Shown here: positions 44,064-53,036 of the stretch, piece by piece | Layout: each line of letters opens with the position of its first letter | Numbering within the stretch: position 1 is the stretch's first letter | Assembly (NCBI RefSeq): GCF_900114705.1 | Contig: NZ_FOTW01000004.1 | Location: forward strand, 372,001-436,000 | From: Rugamonas rubra | GTDB lineage: Bacteria; Pseudomonadota; Gammaproteobacteria; Burkholderiales; Burkholderiaceae_D | Direction: 5' to 3' | DNA: 64,000 nucleotides | Notes under the pieces: model-generated | What the model saw: the letters and a program-made list of their open reading frames with translations, nothing else | Told to the model about the DNA's origin: nothing | Databases searched by the model: none | Translations under genes and position numbers: made by a program

Positions 44064-44711
44064 ATGAGTACACCCATCAAGATCGACTTTGTCTCCGACG
44101 TCTCCTGCCCCTGGTGCGCCATCGGCCTGAAGTCGCTCGAGGCGGCGCTGGCCAACATCGGCGCGGCGGCCCAGCCCGAGCTGCACTTCCAGCCCTTCGA
44201 GTTGAATCCGAAGATGGGCGCCGAGGGCCAGGACATCGGCGAGCACATCGCCGAGAAGTACGGCGCCACGCCGGAACAGCAGGCGCAGTCGCGCGAAATG
44301 ATACGGGCGCGCGGCGCCGAGGTCGGCTTCACCTTCGCGATGGACCAGCGCAGCCGCATCTACAACACCTTCGACGCCCACCGCCTGCTGCACTGGGCCG
44401 AGCTGGAGGGGCGCCAGAAGGAGCTCAAGCACGCGCTGCTGGAGGCCTACTTCACCCAGGGCGAAAACCCCAGCTCGCGCGAGGTGCTGGCGCGGGTGGC
44501 CGGCGCCGCCGGGTTGGACGAGGCCGCCGCCGCCGAGGTGCTGGCGTCCAACCGCTACGCCGACGAGGTGCGCGAGCGCGAGCACTTCTATATCCAACAG
44601 GGCATCAACTCGGTGCCGGCGGTGATCATCAACGACCGCCACCTGATCTCCGGCGGCCAGCCGGCCGAGGTGTTCGAACAGGCGCTGCGGCAGATTCTGG
44701 CGGCGGCCTAA
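44064..44711 (+). CDS. DsbA-family oxidoreductase (FrnE-like)
   Basis: 215 residues with a thioredoxin fold and the DsbA-like CPWC active site near residue 13 (SDVSCPWCAIGL). The FQPFELNPKMGAEGQDIGEHIAEKYG and NTFDAHRLLHWAE segments and the INSVPAVIINDRHLISGGQP end are typical of FrnE/2-hydroxychromene-isomerase-like proteins. No signal peptide, so cytoplasmic. FrnE homologues are linked to oxidative-stress resistance. Monocistronic. Confidence 0.9.
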   Translation: MSTPIKIDFVSDVSCPWCAIGLKSLEAALANIGAAAQPELHFQPFELNPKMGAEGQDIGEHIAEKYGATPEQQAQSREMIRARGAEVGFTFAMDQRSRIYNTFDAHRLLHWAELEGRQKELKHALLEAYFTQGENPSSREVLARVAGAAGLDEAAAAEVLASNRYADEVREREHFYIQQGINSVPAVIINDRHLISGGQPAEVFEQALRQILAAA

Positions 44712-44816
44712 ACGGCCGGCCACGGCGGCGGCGGCCAAGTCTCCCGCCGCCGCGCTTTTGCGCTACACTCAGGCCACCATAGCGCGGGTACCCGCAGCGG
44801 CGATCCAGGGAGGCTC

Positions 44817-45860
44817 ATGCCGGCAGCACAAAAAATCCACATACTCGGCGTCGCCAGACCGCCGGCCGACCAGTTCCGCGTCGCCGCGCTGCAGCGCTAC
44901 AAGATCCTCGACACGCCGCCCTGCGACGACTTCAGCTTCCTCGCCGAGCTGGCCGCCAAGCTGTGCGGCGTGCCCTACGCCGCCGTCGCGCTGGTCGACG
45001 CCGAGCGGGTCTGGCTGAAGGCCGGCCACGGCCTGCCGCTGGGCAGCGTGCCGCGCCAGGACAGCTACTGCGCGCTGGCGGTGCTGGGCGAGGCCGCCAC
45101 CGAGATCGCCGATTTGAGCGCGGACTACCGCACCGCCCACCTGCCGCTGACCGTCGGCGCGCCGCACATGCGCATGTACAGCGGCGTGGCGCTGACCTCG
45201 CCGGACGGCTTCCAGATCGGCTCGCTGTGCGTGATGGACAGCCGGCCCGGCGCGCTCGACGAGGAGCAGCGCCGCACGCTGGCGCGGCTGGGCCGCCAGG
45301 TGATGGCCCTGATCGAGCTGCGCGCCAACCAGCGCACGCTCGACAGCTCGCAGCGCGAGTTGGAGCAGCTGGCGCTGGGCGACGAGCTGACCGGCCTGCA
45401 CAACCGCCGCTCGCTGCTGCAGCGCCTGCAGTTCGAGGTGGCGCGCGCCAAGCGCTTCCGCACGCCGCTGTCGGCGCTGATGATCGACCTGGACGACTTC
45501 AAGGGCGTCAACGACGGCTACGGCCACGCCGCCGGCGACATGGTGCTGGCCAACGTCGGCCGCCTGCTGCGCGAGAGCGTGCGGGTGATCGACATCGCCG
45601 GCCGCTACGGCGGCGAGGTGCTGTGCGTGGTGCTGCCCAACACGCCGCGCGAGGGCGCCGGCAAGCTGGCCGAGACGCTGCGCGCCAAGCTGGCGGCGCA
45701 GCTGCACACGGCCGGCGCGCGCGTGGTGGAAGTCACCGCCAGCATCGGCGTAGGCGCCTTCGACCACATGGGCATCGCCGACGCCGAGAGCCTGCTGCGC
45801 CAGGCCGACGAGGCACTGCGGCGCGCCAAGGACGGCGGCCGCAACCGCGTCGCGTCGTGA
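44817..45860 (+). CDS. GAF-GGDEF protein with degenerate active-site motif
   Basis: 347 residues: an N-terminal GAF domain (about 25-170; FLAELAAKLCGVPYAAVALVDAERVWLKAG ... GSLCVMD) and a GGDEF domain (about 185-345; LGDELTGLHNRRSLLQRLQFEV, LDDFKGVNDGYGHAAGDMVL). The signature motif reads GGEVL instead of GGDEF/GGEEF: the third acidic residue is kept, but the fourth is Val and the fifth Leu. Diguanylate cyclase activity is therefore doubtful; it may be a GTP- or cyclic-di-GMP-binding sensor. No EAL domain or membrane segment. Confidence 0.88.
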   Translation: MPAAQKIHILGVARPPADQFRVAALQRYKILDTPPCDDFSFLAELAAKLCGVPYAAVALVDAERVWLKAGHGLPLGSVPRQDSYCALAVLGEAATEIADLSADYRTAHLPLTVGAPHMRMYSGVALTSPDGFQIGSLCVMDSRPGALDEEQRRTLARLGRQVMALIELRANQRTLDSSQRELEQLALGDELTGLHNRRSLLQRLQFEVARAKRFRTPLSALMIDLDDFKGVNDGYGHAAGDMVLANVGRLLRESVRVIDIAGRYGGEVLCVVLPNTPREGAGKLAETLRAKLAAQLHTAGARVVEVTASIGVGAFDHMGIADAESLLRQADEALRRAKDGGRNRVAS

Positions 45861-45926
45861 GCCCGGCACTGGAAACGAACATGCCAACAGCCCTCTGGAA
45901 CGCCGCCGCCGGCGGAAGCCGCTAGC

Positions 45927-46661
45927 ATGGCGCTGCAGGCCAGGCCGTATTTGCAGCAGGTCAGGGCGAGCTACGGCGCCGACATCGACCTGCGGCGCCA
46001 CCCGTACAACGTGCCGGCCCTGCGCCAGCTCGACAGCGTCGCCTTCCACGCCGACGTGACCTTCTTCATCGGCGAGAACGGCGCCGGCAAGTCGACCCTG
46101 CTGGAGGCGATCGCGCTGGCGCTGGGCTACAGCATCGAGGGCGGCACCCGCAACGTGCGGCTCAATTCGGCCGGCGAGCAGAGCCCGCTGCACCAGTCGC
46201 TGCGCCTGTCGAAGAGCTACCAGGTGCCGAGCGACGGCTACTTCTTCCGCGCCGAGAGTTTTTCCAACGTCGCCACCCTGGCCGACCAGACCGGCTATCT
46301 GGCGGGCTACGGCGGCAAGTCCCTGCACCAGCAGTCGCACGGCGAGGCCTTCATGGCGGTGTTGCTGAACAAATTCCGCGGCCGCGGCCTGTACCTGCTC
46401 GACGAGCCGGAAGCGGCGCTGTCGCCCAGCCGGCAGCTGGCCGCGCTGACGGCGATCCACCGGCTGGTGGGCGAGCAGTCGCAGTTCATCATCGCCACCC
46501 ATTCGCCGATCCTGCTGGCCTACCCGAACGCGAAGATTCTGCGCTTCGACGACGCCGGCATCAACGAGGTGGCCTACGAGGACACCGAACACTACGCGGT
46601 CACCCGCGATTTTTTGAACCACTACCCGCGCCGGCTGGAGCAGCTGCTGGCGCCGGATTGA
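45927..46661 (+). CDS. AAA/ABC-type ATPase of unknown role (COG3910-like)
   Basis: 244 residues. The P-loop is GENGAGKSTLLEAIALALGYS (about 50-70), the Walker B GLYLLDEPEAALSPSRQLA and the switch His lies in IIATHSPILLAYP. The QSHGEAFMAVLLNKF segment plays the signature role. This soluble single-domain group is widespread but uncharacterised. It is followed 15 bp later by a membrane hydrolase gene, so the two are probably cotranscribed. Confidence 0.85.
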   Translation: MALQARPYLQQVRASYGADIDLRRHPYNVPALRQLDSVAFHADVTFFIGENGAGKSTLLEAIALALGYSIEGGTRNVRLNSAGEQSPLHQSLRLSKSYQVPSDGYFFRAESFSNVATLADQTGYLAGYGGKSLHQQSHGEAFMAVLLNKFRGRGLYLLDEPEAALSPSRQLAALTAIHRLVGEQSQFIIATHSPILLAYPNAKILRFDDAGINEVAYEDTEHYAVTRDFLNHYPRRLEQLLAPD

Positions 46662-46676
46662 AGCCGACCAGGAACG

Positions 46677-47966
46677 ATGGACAACATCACCCACTCGCTG
46701 ATCGGCCTGGGCGCCGGCGAATTGATCCACCGCAGCCTGGCGCCCGAGCCAGACAGCGCCGGCCAGCGCACGCGCCACCGCCTGCTGCTGACAGCCTGCG
46801 CGCTGGCCAGCAACTTCCCCGACCTCGACCTGTTCCTCACCAAGCTGCTGCCCGACCCGCTCGGTTATCTGCTGAACCACCGGGGCCACACCCACACGCT
46901 GCTGTTCGCGCTGCCGCAGGCCTTGCTGCTGCTGGCGCTGTTGTGGGGACTGTGGCCGGCGGCGCGCGCGCTCTTGCGGCGCAGCGGCGCGGCGCGGGTC
47001 GGCCTGGCGGCCAGCATCCTGCTCGGCCTCGGCCTGCACCTGCTGATGGACTTCACCAACTCCTACGGCATCCACCCCTTCTATCCCTTCGACGGGCGCT
47101 GGTTCTACGGCGACATGGTGTTCATCGTCGAGCCGTTGTTCTGGGTCGCCTTCGGCGTGCCGCTGGCCTGGCTGACGGGGGCGCGCACGGCGCGCGCGCT
47201 CGGCCTGGGCCTGCTGGCGGCGGCGCTGCTGTTCTTCACGTGGAAGGGCTATCTGGCGCCGGGCGCGCTGGCCGCCTTGCTGGCGGTCGCCGCGCTGATG
47301 GCCGCGCTGCAGCGGCGCGACGGCGCGCGCGGACGCGGCGCCCTGTTGCTGGCGCTGCTGCTCGGCGTCGTCTTCGTCGGCGCGCAGGGCGTCGGCTCGG
47401 TGCTGGGCGCGCAGCGCATCCGCGCCGCGCTGCGGCAGATCGATCCGGCTGCGCGCACGGTCGACGTGGCGATGACGGCCTTCCCCAGCCAGCCGCTGTG
47501 CTGGAACTTTGTCGCGGTGGAGCTCGACGAGGCGGCCGACCGCTACCGCATGCGGCGCGGCGTGCTCAGTTTGGCGCCGCAGTGGCTGGCGCCGCAGGCC
47601 TGCCCGCGCGGCCTGCTCGACCAGGCGCCGGCACAGCCGCTGACGGCGGCGCTGATCCAATACGGCGAGCGCCGCGCCAGCCTGTCCGCCCTGCGCGGGC
47701 TGCGGCGCGACAGCTGCTATGTGGACGCCTGGCTGCGCTTCGCCCGCGCCCCGGCGCTGGCGGACGGCGAGCTGTCGGACTACCGCTTCGCCGGCACGCC
47801 GCGCGGCAATTTTTCATCGTTGCGCATCGCCGACAGCCGGCAGGCGGCCTGTCCGCAGAACGTGCCCGGCTGGGGCTATCCGCGCGCCGACCTGCTGGCG
47901 CCGCCGGCCGCCGTGGCGCCGGCAAGGGCGCCAGTCCTTGCGAGGGCCGGGCGGCCGTCGCGTTGA
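46677..47966 (+). CDS. Membrane-bound metal-dependent hydrolase (YdjM/DUF457-like)
   Basis: 429 residues. The N-terminal half holds the metal-binding membrane core: MDNITHSLIGLG, ASNFPDLDLFL, NHRGHTHTLLFALP, LHLLMDFTNSYGIHPF, with the conserved His and Asp residues. Several further hydrophobic segments follow (about 75-260), then a soluble C-terminal domain (about 260-429) and a low-complexity Ala/Pro/Arg tail. Family members are annotated as LexA-regulated membrane-bound hydrolases; the substrate is unknown. Confidence 0.85.
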   Translation: MDNITHSLIGLGAGELIHRSLAPEPDSAGQRTRHRLLLTACALASNFPDLDLFLTKLLPDPLGYLLNHRGHTHTLLFALPQALLLLALLWGLWPAARALLRRSGAARVGLAASILLGLGLHLLMDFTNSYGIHPFYPFDGRWFYGDMVFIVEPLFWVAFGVPLAWLTGARTARALGLGLLAAALLFFTWKGYLAPGALAALLAVAALMAALQRRDGARGRGALLLALLLGVVFVGAQGVGSVLGAQRIRAALRQIDPAARTVDVAMTAFPSQPLCWNFVAVELDEAADRYRMRRGVLSLAPQWLAPQACPRGLLDQAPAQPLTAALIQYGERRASLSALRGLRRDSCYVDAWLRFARAPALADGELSDYRFAGTPRGNFSSLRIADSRQAACPQNVPGWGYPRADLLAPPAAVAPARAPVLARAGRPSR

Positions 47967-48027
47967 CGCGGCGGCGCCGCCTTGCAAGCGACGCAGCCAA
48001 GCCAACAAGACCCTCAGGCGCGCACCT

Positions 48028-48054
48028 AGGGTCAGACCCTGAGGGTCTGACCCT
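48028..48054. repeat. GGGTCAGACCC-family palindrome, copy 3
   Basis: AGGGTCAGACCCT (48028-48040), one G, AGGGTCTGACCCT (48042-48054). Perfect inverted repeat between the convergent membrane hydrolase and SDR genes. Confidence 0.9.
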
Positions 48055-48102
48055 GGCTTTCTGCCGTTGGGTGGTTCTGGAGCCGCTGGCGCCTTAAGGG
48101 GG

Positions 48103-48987
48103 CTATGCCTTGACCGCCGCCGCCACGTCGTCGTGGTCGGTGGAGATGGCCAGCGCCAGCCACTCCGCCATCTCCGCCTCGACCGCGCGGTTCTTCTCGC
48201 GCACGCCGGCCACGGTGTCGCTGCCCAGTTGCAGGCGCAGCGGCGGGGCGGCGCTGTCGACCAGGGTCAGCACCGCCTTGGCCAGCTTTTGCGGGTCGCC
48301 CGGCTGGCGGTGGTTGACGCCGGCGGCGTGGGCGCGCATGGCGCCGACCGTCTCGGCGTAGGCATCGATGCGGTTGCGCGTGCTGACCAGCGAGGCGGCG
48401 TCGAGGAAGTCGGTGCGGAAGTAGCCCGGCTCGACCGCCGTGACGTGGATGCCCAGCGGCGCCAGCTCCATCGCCTGCGCCTCGCTCAGCGCCTCGACGG
48501 CGAACTTGCTGGCGCAGTAGATGCCCCAGCCGGCGTAGGAGCGGTAGCCGCCCACCGACGACAGGTTGACCAGGTGGCCGCTGCCCTGCCGGCGCATGAG
48601 CGGCAGCACCGCGCGGCTGACGTTGAGCAGGCCGAAGACGTTGGTGTCGAACAGCGCGCGCACCTCCTCCGAGTTGGCCTCCTCGACGGCGCCGAGCAGG
48701 CCGTAGCCGGCGTTGTTGACCAACACGTCGATGCGGCCGAAGCGCTCCAGCGCGCGCTGCGCCACGCCGATCGCCTGCGCCTCGTGGCGCACGTCCAGCT
48801 TCAGTGCCAGCAATTGCGGGTGCTGGCCCAGCGCGTCGATGACGGTTTGCGGGTCGCGCGCGGTGGCCACCACGGCATCGCCCCGGGCCAGCGCGTCGCG
48901 CGCGATCAGCGCGCCGAAGCCGCGCGAGGCGCCGGTGATGAGCCATACCTTGTTGTTGCTATTGTTGCCGTTGTTTGCGTTTGCCAT
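48103..48987 (-). CDS. Short-chain dehydrogenase/reductase
   Basis: 294 residues of the classical SDR family. The cofactor motif TGASRGFGALIARDAL (about 18-33), NNAGYG (about 90), the catalytic Ser of NLSSVGGYRS and the YCASK motif (Tyr and Lys) are all present. The Arg in ATARDP suggests NADP preference. The start at 48987 has an AAGGAA site; MANANNGNNSNNK is an Asn-rich leader. Divergent from a LysR-type gene that is now broken, which would have been its natural regulator. Confidence 0.92.
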   Translation of the reverse strand: MANANNGNNSNNKVWLITGASRGFGALIARDALARGDAVVATARDPQTVIDALGQHPQLLALKLDVRHEAQAIGVAQRALERFGRIDVLVNNAGYGLLGAVEEANSEEVRALFDTNVFGLLNVSRAVLPLMRRQGSGHLVNLSSVGGYRSYAGWGIYCASKFAVEALSEAQAMELAPLGIHVTAVEPGYFRTDFLDAASLVSTRNRIDAYAETVGAMRAHAAGVNHRQPGDPQKLAKAVLTLVDSAAPPLRLQLGSDTVAGVREKNRAVEAEMAEWLALAISTDHDDVAAAVKA

Positions 48988-49121
48988 GATCGTTTTCCTT
49001 TGAGAGGGGAGGGGCTGTGGAATGTACAGGGGCCAGTGTAGGGTGGGCGGAGCTGCTACACTAGCCATAGGAAAGCTGTTTTATTTTCATCTGTTGGTTG
49101 TAAATGGAAGGCCGCACCGGC

Positions 49122-49677
49122 ATGGATAAAGCCCGCGTCATCACCCTGTTCATCGGCGTCGTCCGCGCCGGCAGCTTCAGCGCCGCCGCCGCCGAGGCGG
49201 GCCTGACGCCGCAGGCCGTTAGCAAGGCGGTGCGCCAGCTTGAGGAGAACCTGGGCGTGCGCCTGTTCGCGCGACGTCGCCGAGTTGGCCGGGGCGGGCC
49301 GCCGCTGCACCGGCTTCCGCCACCCGAACACGGGCCGGCTGATGCCGTGGGAGCTGACCATCGACGGCGCCACCGTCTACCAGGACGTGCCGGTGGTGGC
49401 CAGCTTCAACACGGTGGAGGGCGAGCTGGAGGCGGTGCGCGCCGGCGTCGGCCAGCTGATAGGCTACATGGCCGAGGCCGACCTGGCCAGCGGCGCCCTG
49501 GTGCGCCTGCTGCCGCAGCAGGCTAGCAGCGAGCACGGCCTGTTCCTGTACTATCAGCGGCGCACCCAGATGCCGCTGCGGGTGCGCCATTTCATCGACT
49601 TCATCGCCGCCGCCGGCGCGCGCCTGTTCCCCGCCTACCGGCCGCGCCGGCCGGCCCACCACCCGCAAGGAAAATGA
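49122..49677 (+). pseudogene. LysR-family regulator with internal deletion and frameshift
   Basis: The first frame encodes a complete LysR HTH (MDKARVITLFIGVVRAGSFSAAAAEAGLTPQAVSKAVRQLEENLGVRLFAR), then runs out of register near 49270. A second frame continues with the end of a LysR effector domain (CTGFRHPNTGRLMPWELTIDG, then VASFNTVEGELEAVRAGVGQLIGY and GLFLYYQRRTQMPLRVRHFIDF). The linker helix and the first effector subdomain, about 110-120 residues, are missing. The junction has no long repeat. Adjacent to the divergent SDR gene. Confidence 0.85.
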
Positions 49678-50588
49678 CGCCCGCCATGGACCGACTACAT
49701 TTGATGACCGTCCTCGTCGCCGTCGGCGACGAGCAAAGCTTCGCCGGCGGCGCGCGCCGCCTCGGCATGTCGCCGCCGGCCGTCACGCGCGCCATCGCCG
49801 CGCTGGAGGAGCGCCTCGGCGTCAAGCTGCTCGACCGCACCACGCGCCACGTGCGCGTCACCGAGGCCGGCCGGCGCTATCTGGACGACGCCCGCCGCAT
49901 CATCGCCGAGGTCGACGAGGCCGACGAGGCGGCCGCCGGCACCAACGCCGAACCGCGCGGCCACTTGGCCGTCACCGCGCCGGTCCTGTTCGGCAAGCTG
50001 TACGTCATGCCCGGCATCGTCGACTATCTGGCGCGCTATCCGGCGATGGAGGTGTCGGCGCTGCTGGTCGACCGCGTCACCAATCTGCTGGAGGAGGGGC
50101 TCGACGTCGGCGTGCGCATCGGCGAGCTGCCCGATTCGAGCATGCAGGCGATCGGCGTGGGCCGGGTGCGGCGCATGGTCTACGCCGCGCCGGCCTACCT
50201 GGAGCGGCACGGCGTGCCGCACTCGCCGGCCGAGCTGGCGCGCCACACGGTGATCCTGGCATCGAGCGTGAGCATGTCGCCGGAGTGGAAGTTCGGCCGG
50301 CAGGGCCAGACGGTGTCGGTGCGGGTCAAGCCGCGCCTGGTGGTGAGCACCAACGACGGCGCCATCGAGGCGGCCGTGCTGGGGCTGGGCATCACCCGGC
50401 TGATGTCCTACCAGGCCGCGCGCCACGTCGAGACGGGCCAGCTGGTGCCGCTGCTGCGCGACTACGAGCCGGAAGCCGTGCCGATCAGCGTGGTGCACCG
50501 CGACGGCCGGCGTGGCTCGGCCAGGCTGCGCAGTTTCATCGACCTGATCGTCGCCCGCCTGCGCGCCGACCAGGCGCTGAACGGCTAA
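49674..50588 (+). CDS. LysR-family transcriptional regulator
   Basis: 304 residues. The N-terminal HTH (VAVGDEQSFAGGARRLGMSPPAVTRAIAALEERLGVKLLDRTTRHVRVTEAG) and the effector domain (GHLAVTAPVLFGKLYVMPGIVDYL ... GLGITRLMSYQAA) are complete. The ATG at 49674 overlaps the stop of the broken LysR gene and has AAGGA just upstream; ATG 49686 is an alternative. It belongs to the common AaeR/DmlR-like group, ligand unknown. It precedes the nitrate-type transporter operon, but that operon has its own sigma-54 promoter, so a regulatory link is not implied. Confidence 0.92.
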   Translation: MTPAMDRLHLMTVLVAVGDEQSFAGGARRLGMSPPAVTRAIAALEERLGVKLLDRTTRHVRVTEAGRRYLDDARRIIAEVDEADEAAAGTNAEPRGHLAVTAPVLFGKLYVMPGIVDYLARYPAMEVSALLVDRVTNLLEEGLDVGVRIGELPDSSMQAIGVGRVRRMVYAAPAYLERHGVPHSPAELARHTVILASSVSMSPEWKFGRQGQTVSVRVKPRLVVSTNDGAIEAAVLGLGITRLMSYQAARHVETGQLVPLLRDYEPEAVPISVVHRDGRRGSARLRSFIDLIVARLRADQALNG

Positions 50589-50629
50589 CTGGCGCCTGCG
50601 CGCTGGCGGTGCGCGCGCGATGCTGCTGT

Positions 50630-50644
50630 GCACAAAAACGGTGC
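50630..50644. promoter_or_regulatory. NtrC-type enhancer site upstream of the nitrate ABC operon
   Basis: GCAC-AAAAACG-GTGC matches the GCAC-N7-GTGC half-sites of the NtrC consensus. It lies 83 bp upstream of the -24 element, a normal enhancer distance for sigma-54 promoters. Confidence 0.65.
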
Positions 50645-50726
50645 CGAAAAATTCATCAACGTCGTCCTGCGCGCCAACACGGAGCGCAAACGTCTCGAAT
50701 CGGGGCGCGATGCTCTCCGCGTTTGC

Positions 50727-50742
50727 TGGCACACCAATTGCT
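50727..50742 (+). promoter_or_regulatory. Sigma-54 (-24/-12) promoter of the nitrate-type ABC operon
   Basis: TGGCAC-ACCAA-TTGC has the invariant GG and GC separated by exactly 10 nt. Transcription should start near 50752, about 48 bp before the ATG at 50800. The leader then contains a perfect 8-bp hairpin (50757-50764 with 50769-50776). Confidence 0.82.
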
Positions 50743-50756
50743 GTAGAGAGGTGGAA

Positions 50757-50776
50757 GGGCCGCCACCCGGCGGCCC
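50757..50776 (+). other. Leader hairpin of the nitrate-type ABC operon
   Basis: GGGCCGCC and GGCGGCCC pair perfectly around an ACCC loop, just after the predicted sigma-54 start. Could protect the 5' end or take part in attenuation; no T-run follows, so it is not an intrinsic terminator by itself. Confidence 0.55.
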
Positions 50777-50799
50777 ATAGCGACCAGCACGAGGATACG

Positions 50800-52047
50800 A
50801 TGAGCAGCGATACCCCATTTAAGCCGATCCGCCGCCAACTACTGAAAGCCGGCGCCGCCGTCGGCGCCACCGGGCTGGGCTGCCTGGTCGGAGGCGGCGC
50901 CTGGGCCGCCGGCTCGGACAAGCCGGAAAAAGAGGAGGTCAAGGTCGGCTTCATTCCGCTGACCGACTGCGCCTCCGTGGTGATGGCCTCGGTGCTCGGC
51001 TTCGACAAGAAGTACGGCATCAAGATCGTGCCGAGCAAGGAGTCTTCCTGGGCCAGCGTGCGCGACAAGCTGGTCAACGGTGAACTCGACGCGGCCCATG
51101 TGCTGTATGGCCTGGTGTATGGCGTCCACCTCGGCGTGGGCGGGCCGAAGAAGGACATGGCGGTGCTGATGAACCTGAACCACAACGGCCAGGCCATCAC
51201 GTTGTCGAAGAAGATCGCCGACAAGGGCGCGGTGGACGGCACCTCGCTGGCCAAGCTGATGGCCACCGACAAGCGCGAGTACTCCTTCGCCCAGACCTTC
51301 CCGACCGGCACCCACGCCATGTGGTTGTACTACTGGCTGGCGGCGCACGGCGTCAACCCGTTCAAGGACGCCAAGATCATCACCGTGCCGCCACCGCAGA
51401 TGGTGGCCAATATGCGGGTTGGGAACATGGACGGCTTCTGCGTCGGCGAACCGTGGGGCCACCGCGCCATTGTCGACGGCGTCGGCATCACCGCCGCCAC
51501 CACCCAGGACATCTGGCGCGACCACCCGGAGAAGGTGCTCGGCACCAGCGCTGAGTGGGTCAAGAAGTATCCGAATACGGCGCGCGCGCTGACCGCCGCC
51601 ATCCTCGACGCCGGCCGCTGGATCGACGCCTCGCTGTCGAACAAGCAGAAAATGGCCGAGACCATCGCCGACAAGTCCTACGTCAACACCTCGGTCGACG
51701 TGATCAACCAGCGCATCCTGGGACGCTACCAGAACGGCCTGGGCAAGACCTGGGACGACCCGAACTATATGAAGTTCTTCAACGACGGCAGCGTCAACTT
51801 CCCCTACCTGTCCGACGGCATGTGGTTCCTCACGCAGCAGAAGCGCTGGGGCTTGCTGAAGAGCGAGCCGGACTACCTGGCGGTGGCGACGCAGATCAAC
51901 CAGATCGGCGTCTATACGGACGCCGCCGCGATGGCCAAGGTCAGCGTGCCGAAGTCGCCAATGCGTAGCACCAAGCTGATGGACGGCACGGTCTGGGATG
52001 GCAAGAACCCCAAGGCCTACGCCGACTCGTTCAAAATCAAAGCCTGA
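50800..52047 (+). CDS. Nitrate/sulfonate-type ABC transporter substrate-binding protein (NrtA/CmpA family)
   Basis: 415 residues. A Tat signal is visible (IRRQLLKAGAAVGATGLGCLVGGGAWA, residues about 10-36). The mature domain has the family segments VKVGFIPLTDCASVVMASVLGFDKKYGI, ESSWASVRDKLVNGELDAAHVLYGLVYGVHLG and FCVGEPWGHRAIVDGVGI. Binds nitrate (or nitrite/bicarbonate in relatives) for import. GAGGA precedes the ATG at 50800. The frame is open upstream but crosses the sigma-54 promoter, so the later start is correct. Confidence 0.93.
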   Translation: MSSDTPFKPIRRQLLKAGAAVGATGLGCLVGGGAWAAGSDKPEKEEVKVGFIPLTDCASVVMASVLGFDKKYGIKIVPSKESSWASVRDKLVNGELDAAHVLYGLVYGVHLGVGGPKKDMAVLMNLNHNGQAITLSKKIADKGAVDGTSLAKLMATDKREYSFAQTFPTGTHAMWLYYWLAAHGVNPFKDAKIITVPPPQMVANMRVGNMDGFCVGEPWGHRAIVDGVGITAATTQDIWRDHPEKVLGTSAEWVKKYPNTARALTAAILDAGRWIDASLSNKQKMAETIADKSYVNTSVDVINQRILGRYQNGLGKTWDDPNYMKFFNDGSVNFPYLSDGMWFLTQQKRWGLLKSEPDYLAVATQINQIGVYTDAAAMAKVSVPKSPMRSTKLMDGTVWDGKNPKAYADSFKIKA

Positions 52048-52060
52048 GGAGGGACCGCAT

Positions 52061-53035
52061 ATGAGCGCAGTGTTCAACAATCTGGCCGCGCCGGCGGTGG
52101 CGGCGGACGCGCCGGCAGCCGCCGTTCCGGCGGCAACGGCCGTAGCGACGGCAGCGACGGCATCGGCCGTGGCACCCGTCGCGGCGGCGCCGGCCAAGCC
52201 GCCGCGCAGCGCGCGCCTGGCCGCCAAGGGCGTGGTGCTGGCCGGCGGCAAGTCGCGTCTGCGTCCCCACGTGATGAAGTACCTGCCGCCGCTGCTCGGC
52301 CTGGCCCTGCTGGTGCTGGTGTGGCAGATCCTGGCCAGCGGGAACAACGGCATCCCGACGCCGCTGGTCACCTGGCAGGAGGCCGTGCGCCTGTTCTCCG
52401 ATCCCTTCTACCGCAAGGGGCCGAACGACCAGGGCATCGGCTGGAACGTGCTGGCCTCGCTCAAACGGGTCGGCATGGGCTTCGGCCTGGCCGCCGTGAT
52501 CGGCATTCCGCTCGGCTTCCTGATCGGCCGCTTCAAGTTCCTCGGCGGGATGTTCAACCCGATCATCAGCCTGTTGAAGCCGGTGTCGCCGTTGGCCTGG
52601 CTGCCGATCGGCCTGCTGGTGTTCAAGTCGGCCGACCCGGCCGCCATCTGGTCGATCTTCATCTGCTCGATCTGGCCGATGATCATCAACACCGCCGTCG
52701 GCGTGCAGCGCGTGCCGCAGGACTACATGAACGTGGCGCGCGTGCTCAACCTGTCGGAGTGGAAGATCGTCACCAAGATCCTGCTGCCGTCCGTGCTGCC
52801 CTACATGCTGACCGGCGTGCGCCTGGCCATCGGCACGGCCTGGCTGGTGATCGTCGCGGCGGAGATGCTGACCGGCGGCGTGGGCATCGGCTTCTGGGTC
52901 TGGGACGAGTGGAACAACCTGAACGTGCCGCACATCCTGATCGCCATCGTCATCATCGGTGTGGTCGGGCTGGTGCTGGAGCAGATCCTGGTCGCCGTGG
53001 CCAGATCGTTCACCTACGAAGAAGTGGAGGGCTGA
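52061..53035 (+). CDS. ntrB: Nitrate-type ABC transporter permease (NrtB family)
   Basis: 324 residues. An Ala/Val/Pro-rich N-terminal extension (about 1-70) precedes the permease. Six hydrophobic segments and the family stretches GWNVLASLKRVGMGFGLAAVIGIPLGFLIGRF, LLKPVSPLAWLPIGLLVF and VARVLNLSEWKIVTKILLPSVLPYMLTGVRLAIGTAWLVIVAAEML (EAA-loop region) are clear. It starts 13 bp after the binding-protein gene with GAGGAGGGA upstream. Confidence 0.93.
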   Translation: MSAVFNNLAAPAVAADAPAAAVPAATAVATAATASAVAPVAAAPAKPPRSARLAAKGVVLAGGKSRLRPHVMKYLPPLLGLALLVLVWQILASGNNGIPTPLVTWQEAVRLFSDPFYRKGPNDQGIGWNVLASLKRVGMGFGLAAVIGIPLGFLIGRFKFLGGMFNPIISLLKPVSPLAWLPIGLLVFKSADPAAIWSIFICSIWPMIINTAVGVQRVPQDYMNVARVLNLSEWKIVTKILLPSVLPYMLTGVRLAIGTAWLVIVAAEMLTGGVGIGFWVWDEWNNLNVPHILIAIVIIGVVGLVLEQILVAVARSFTYEEVEG

Positions 53036-53036
53036 C

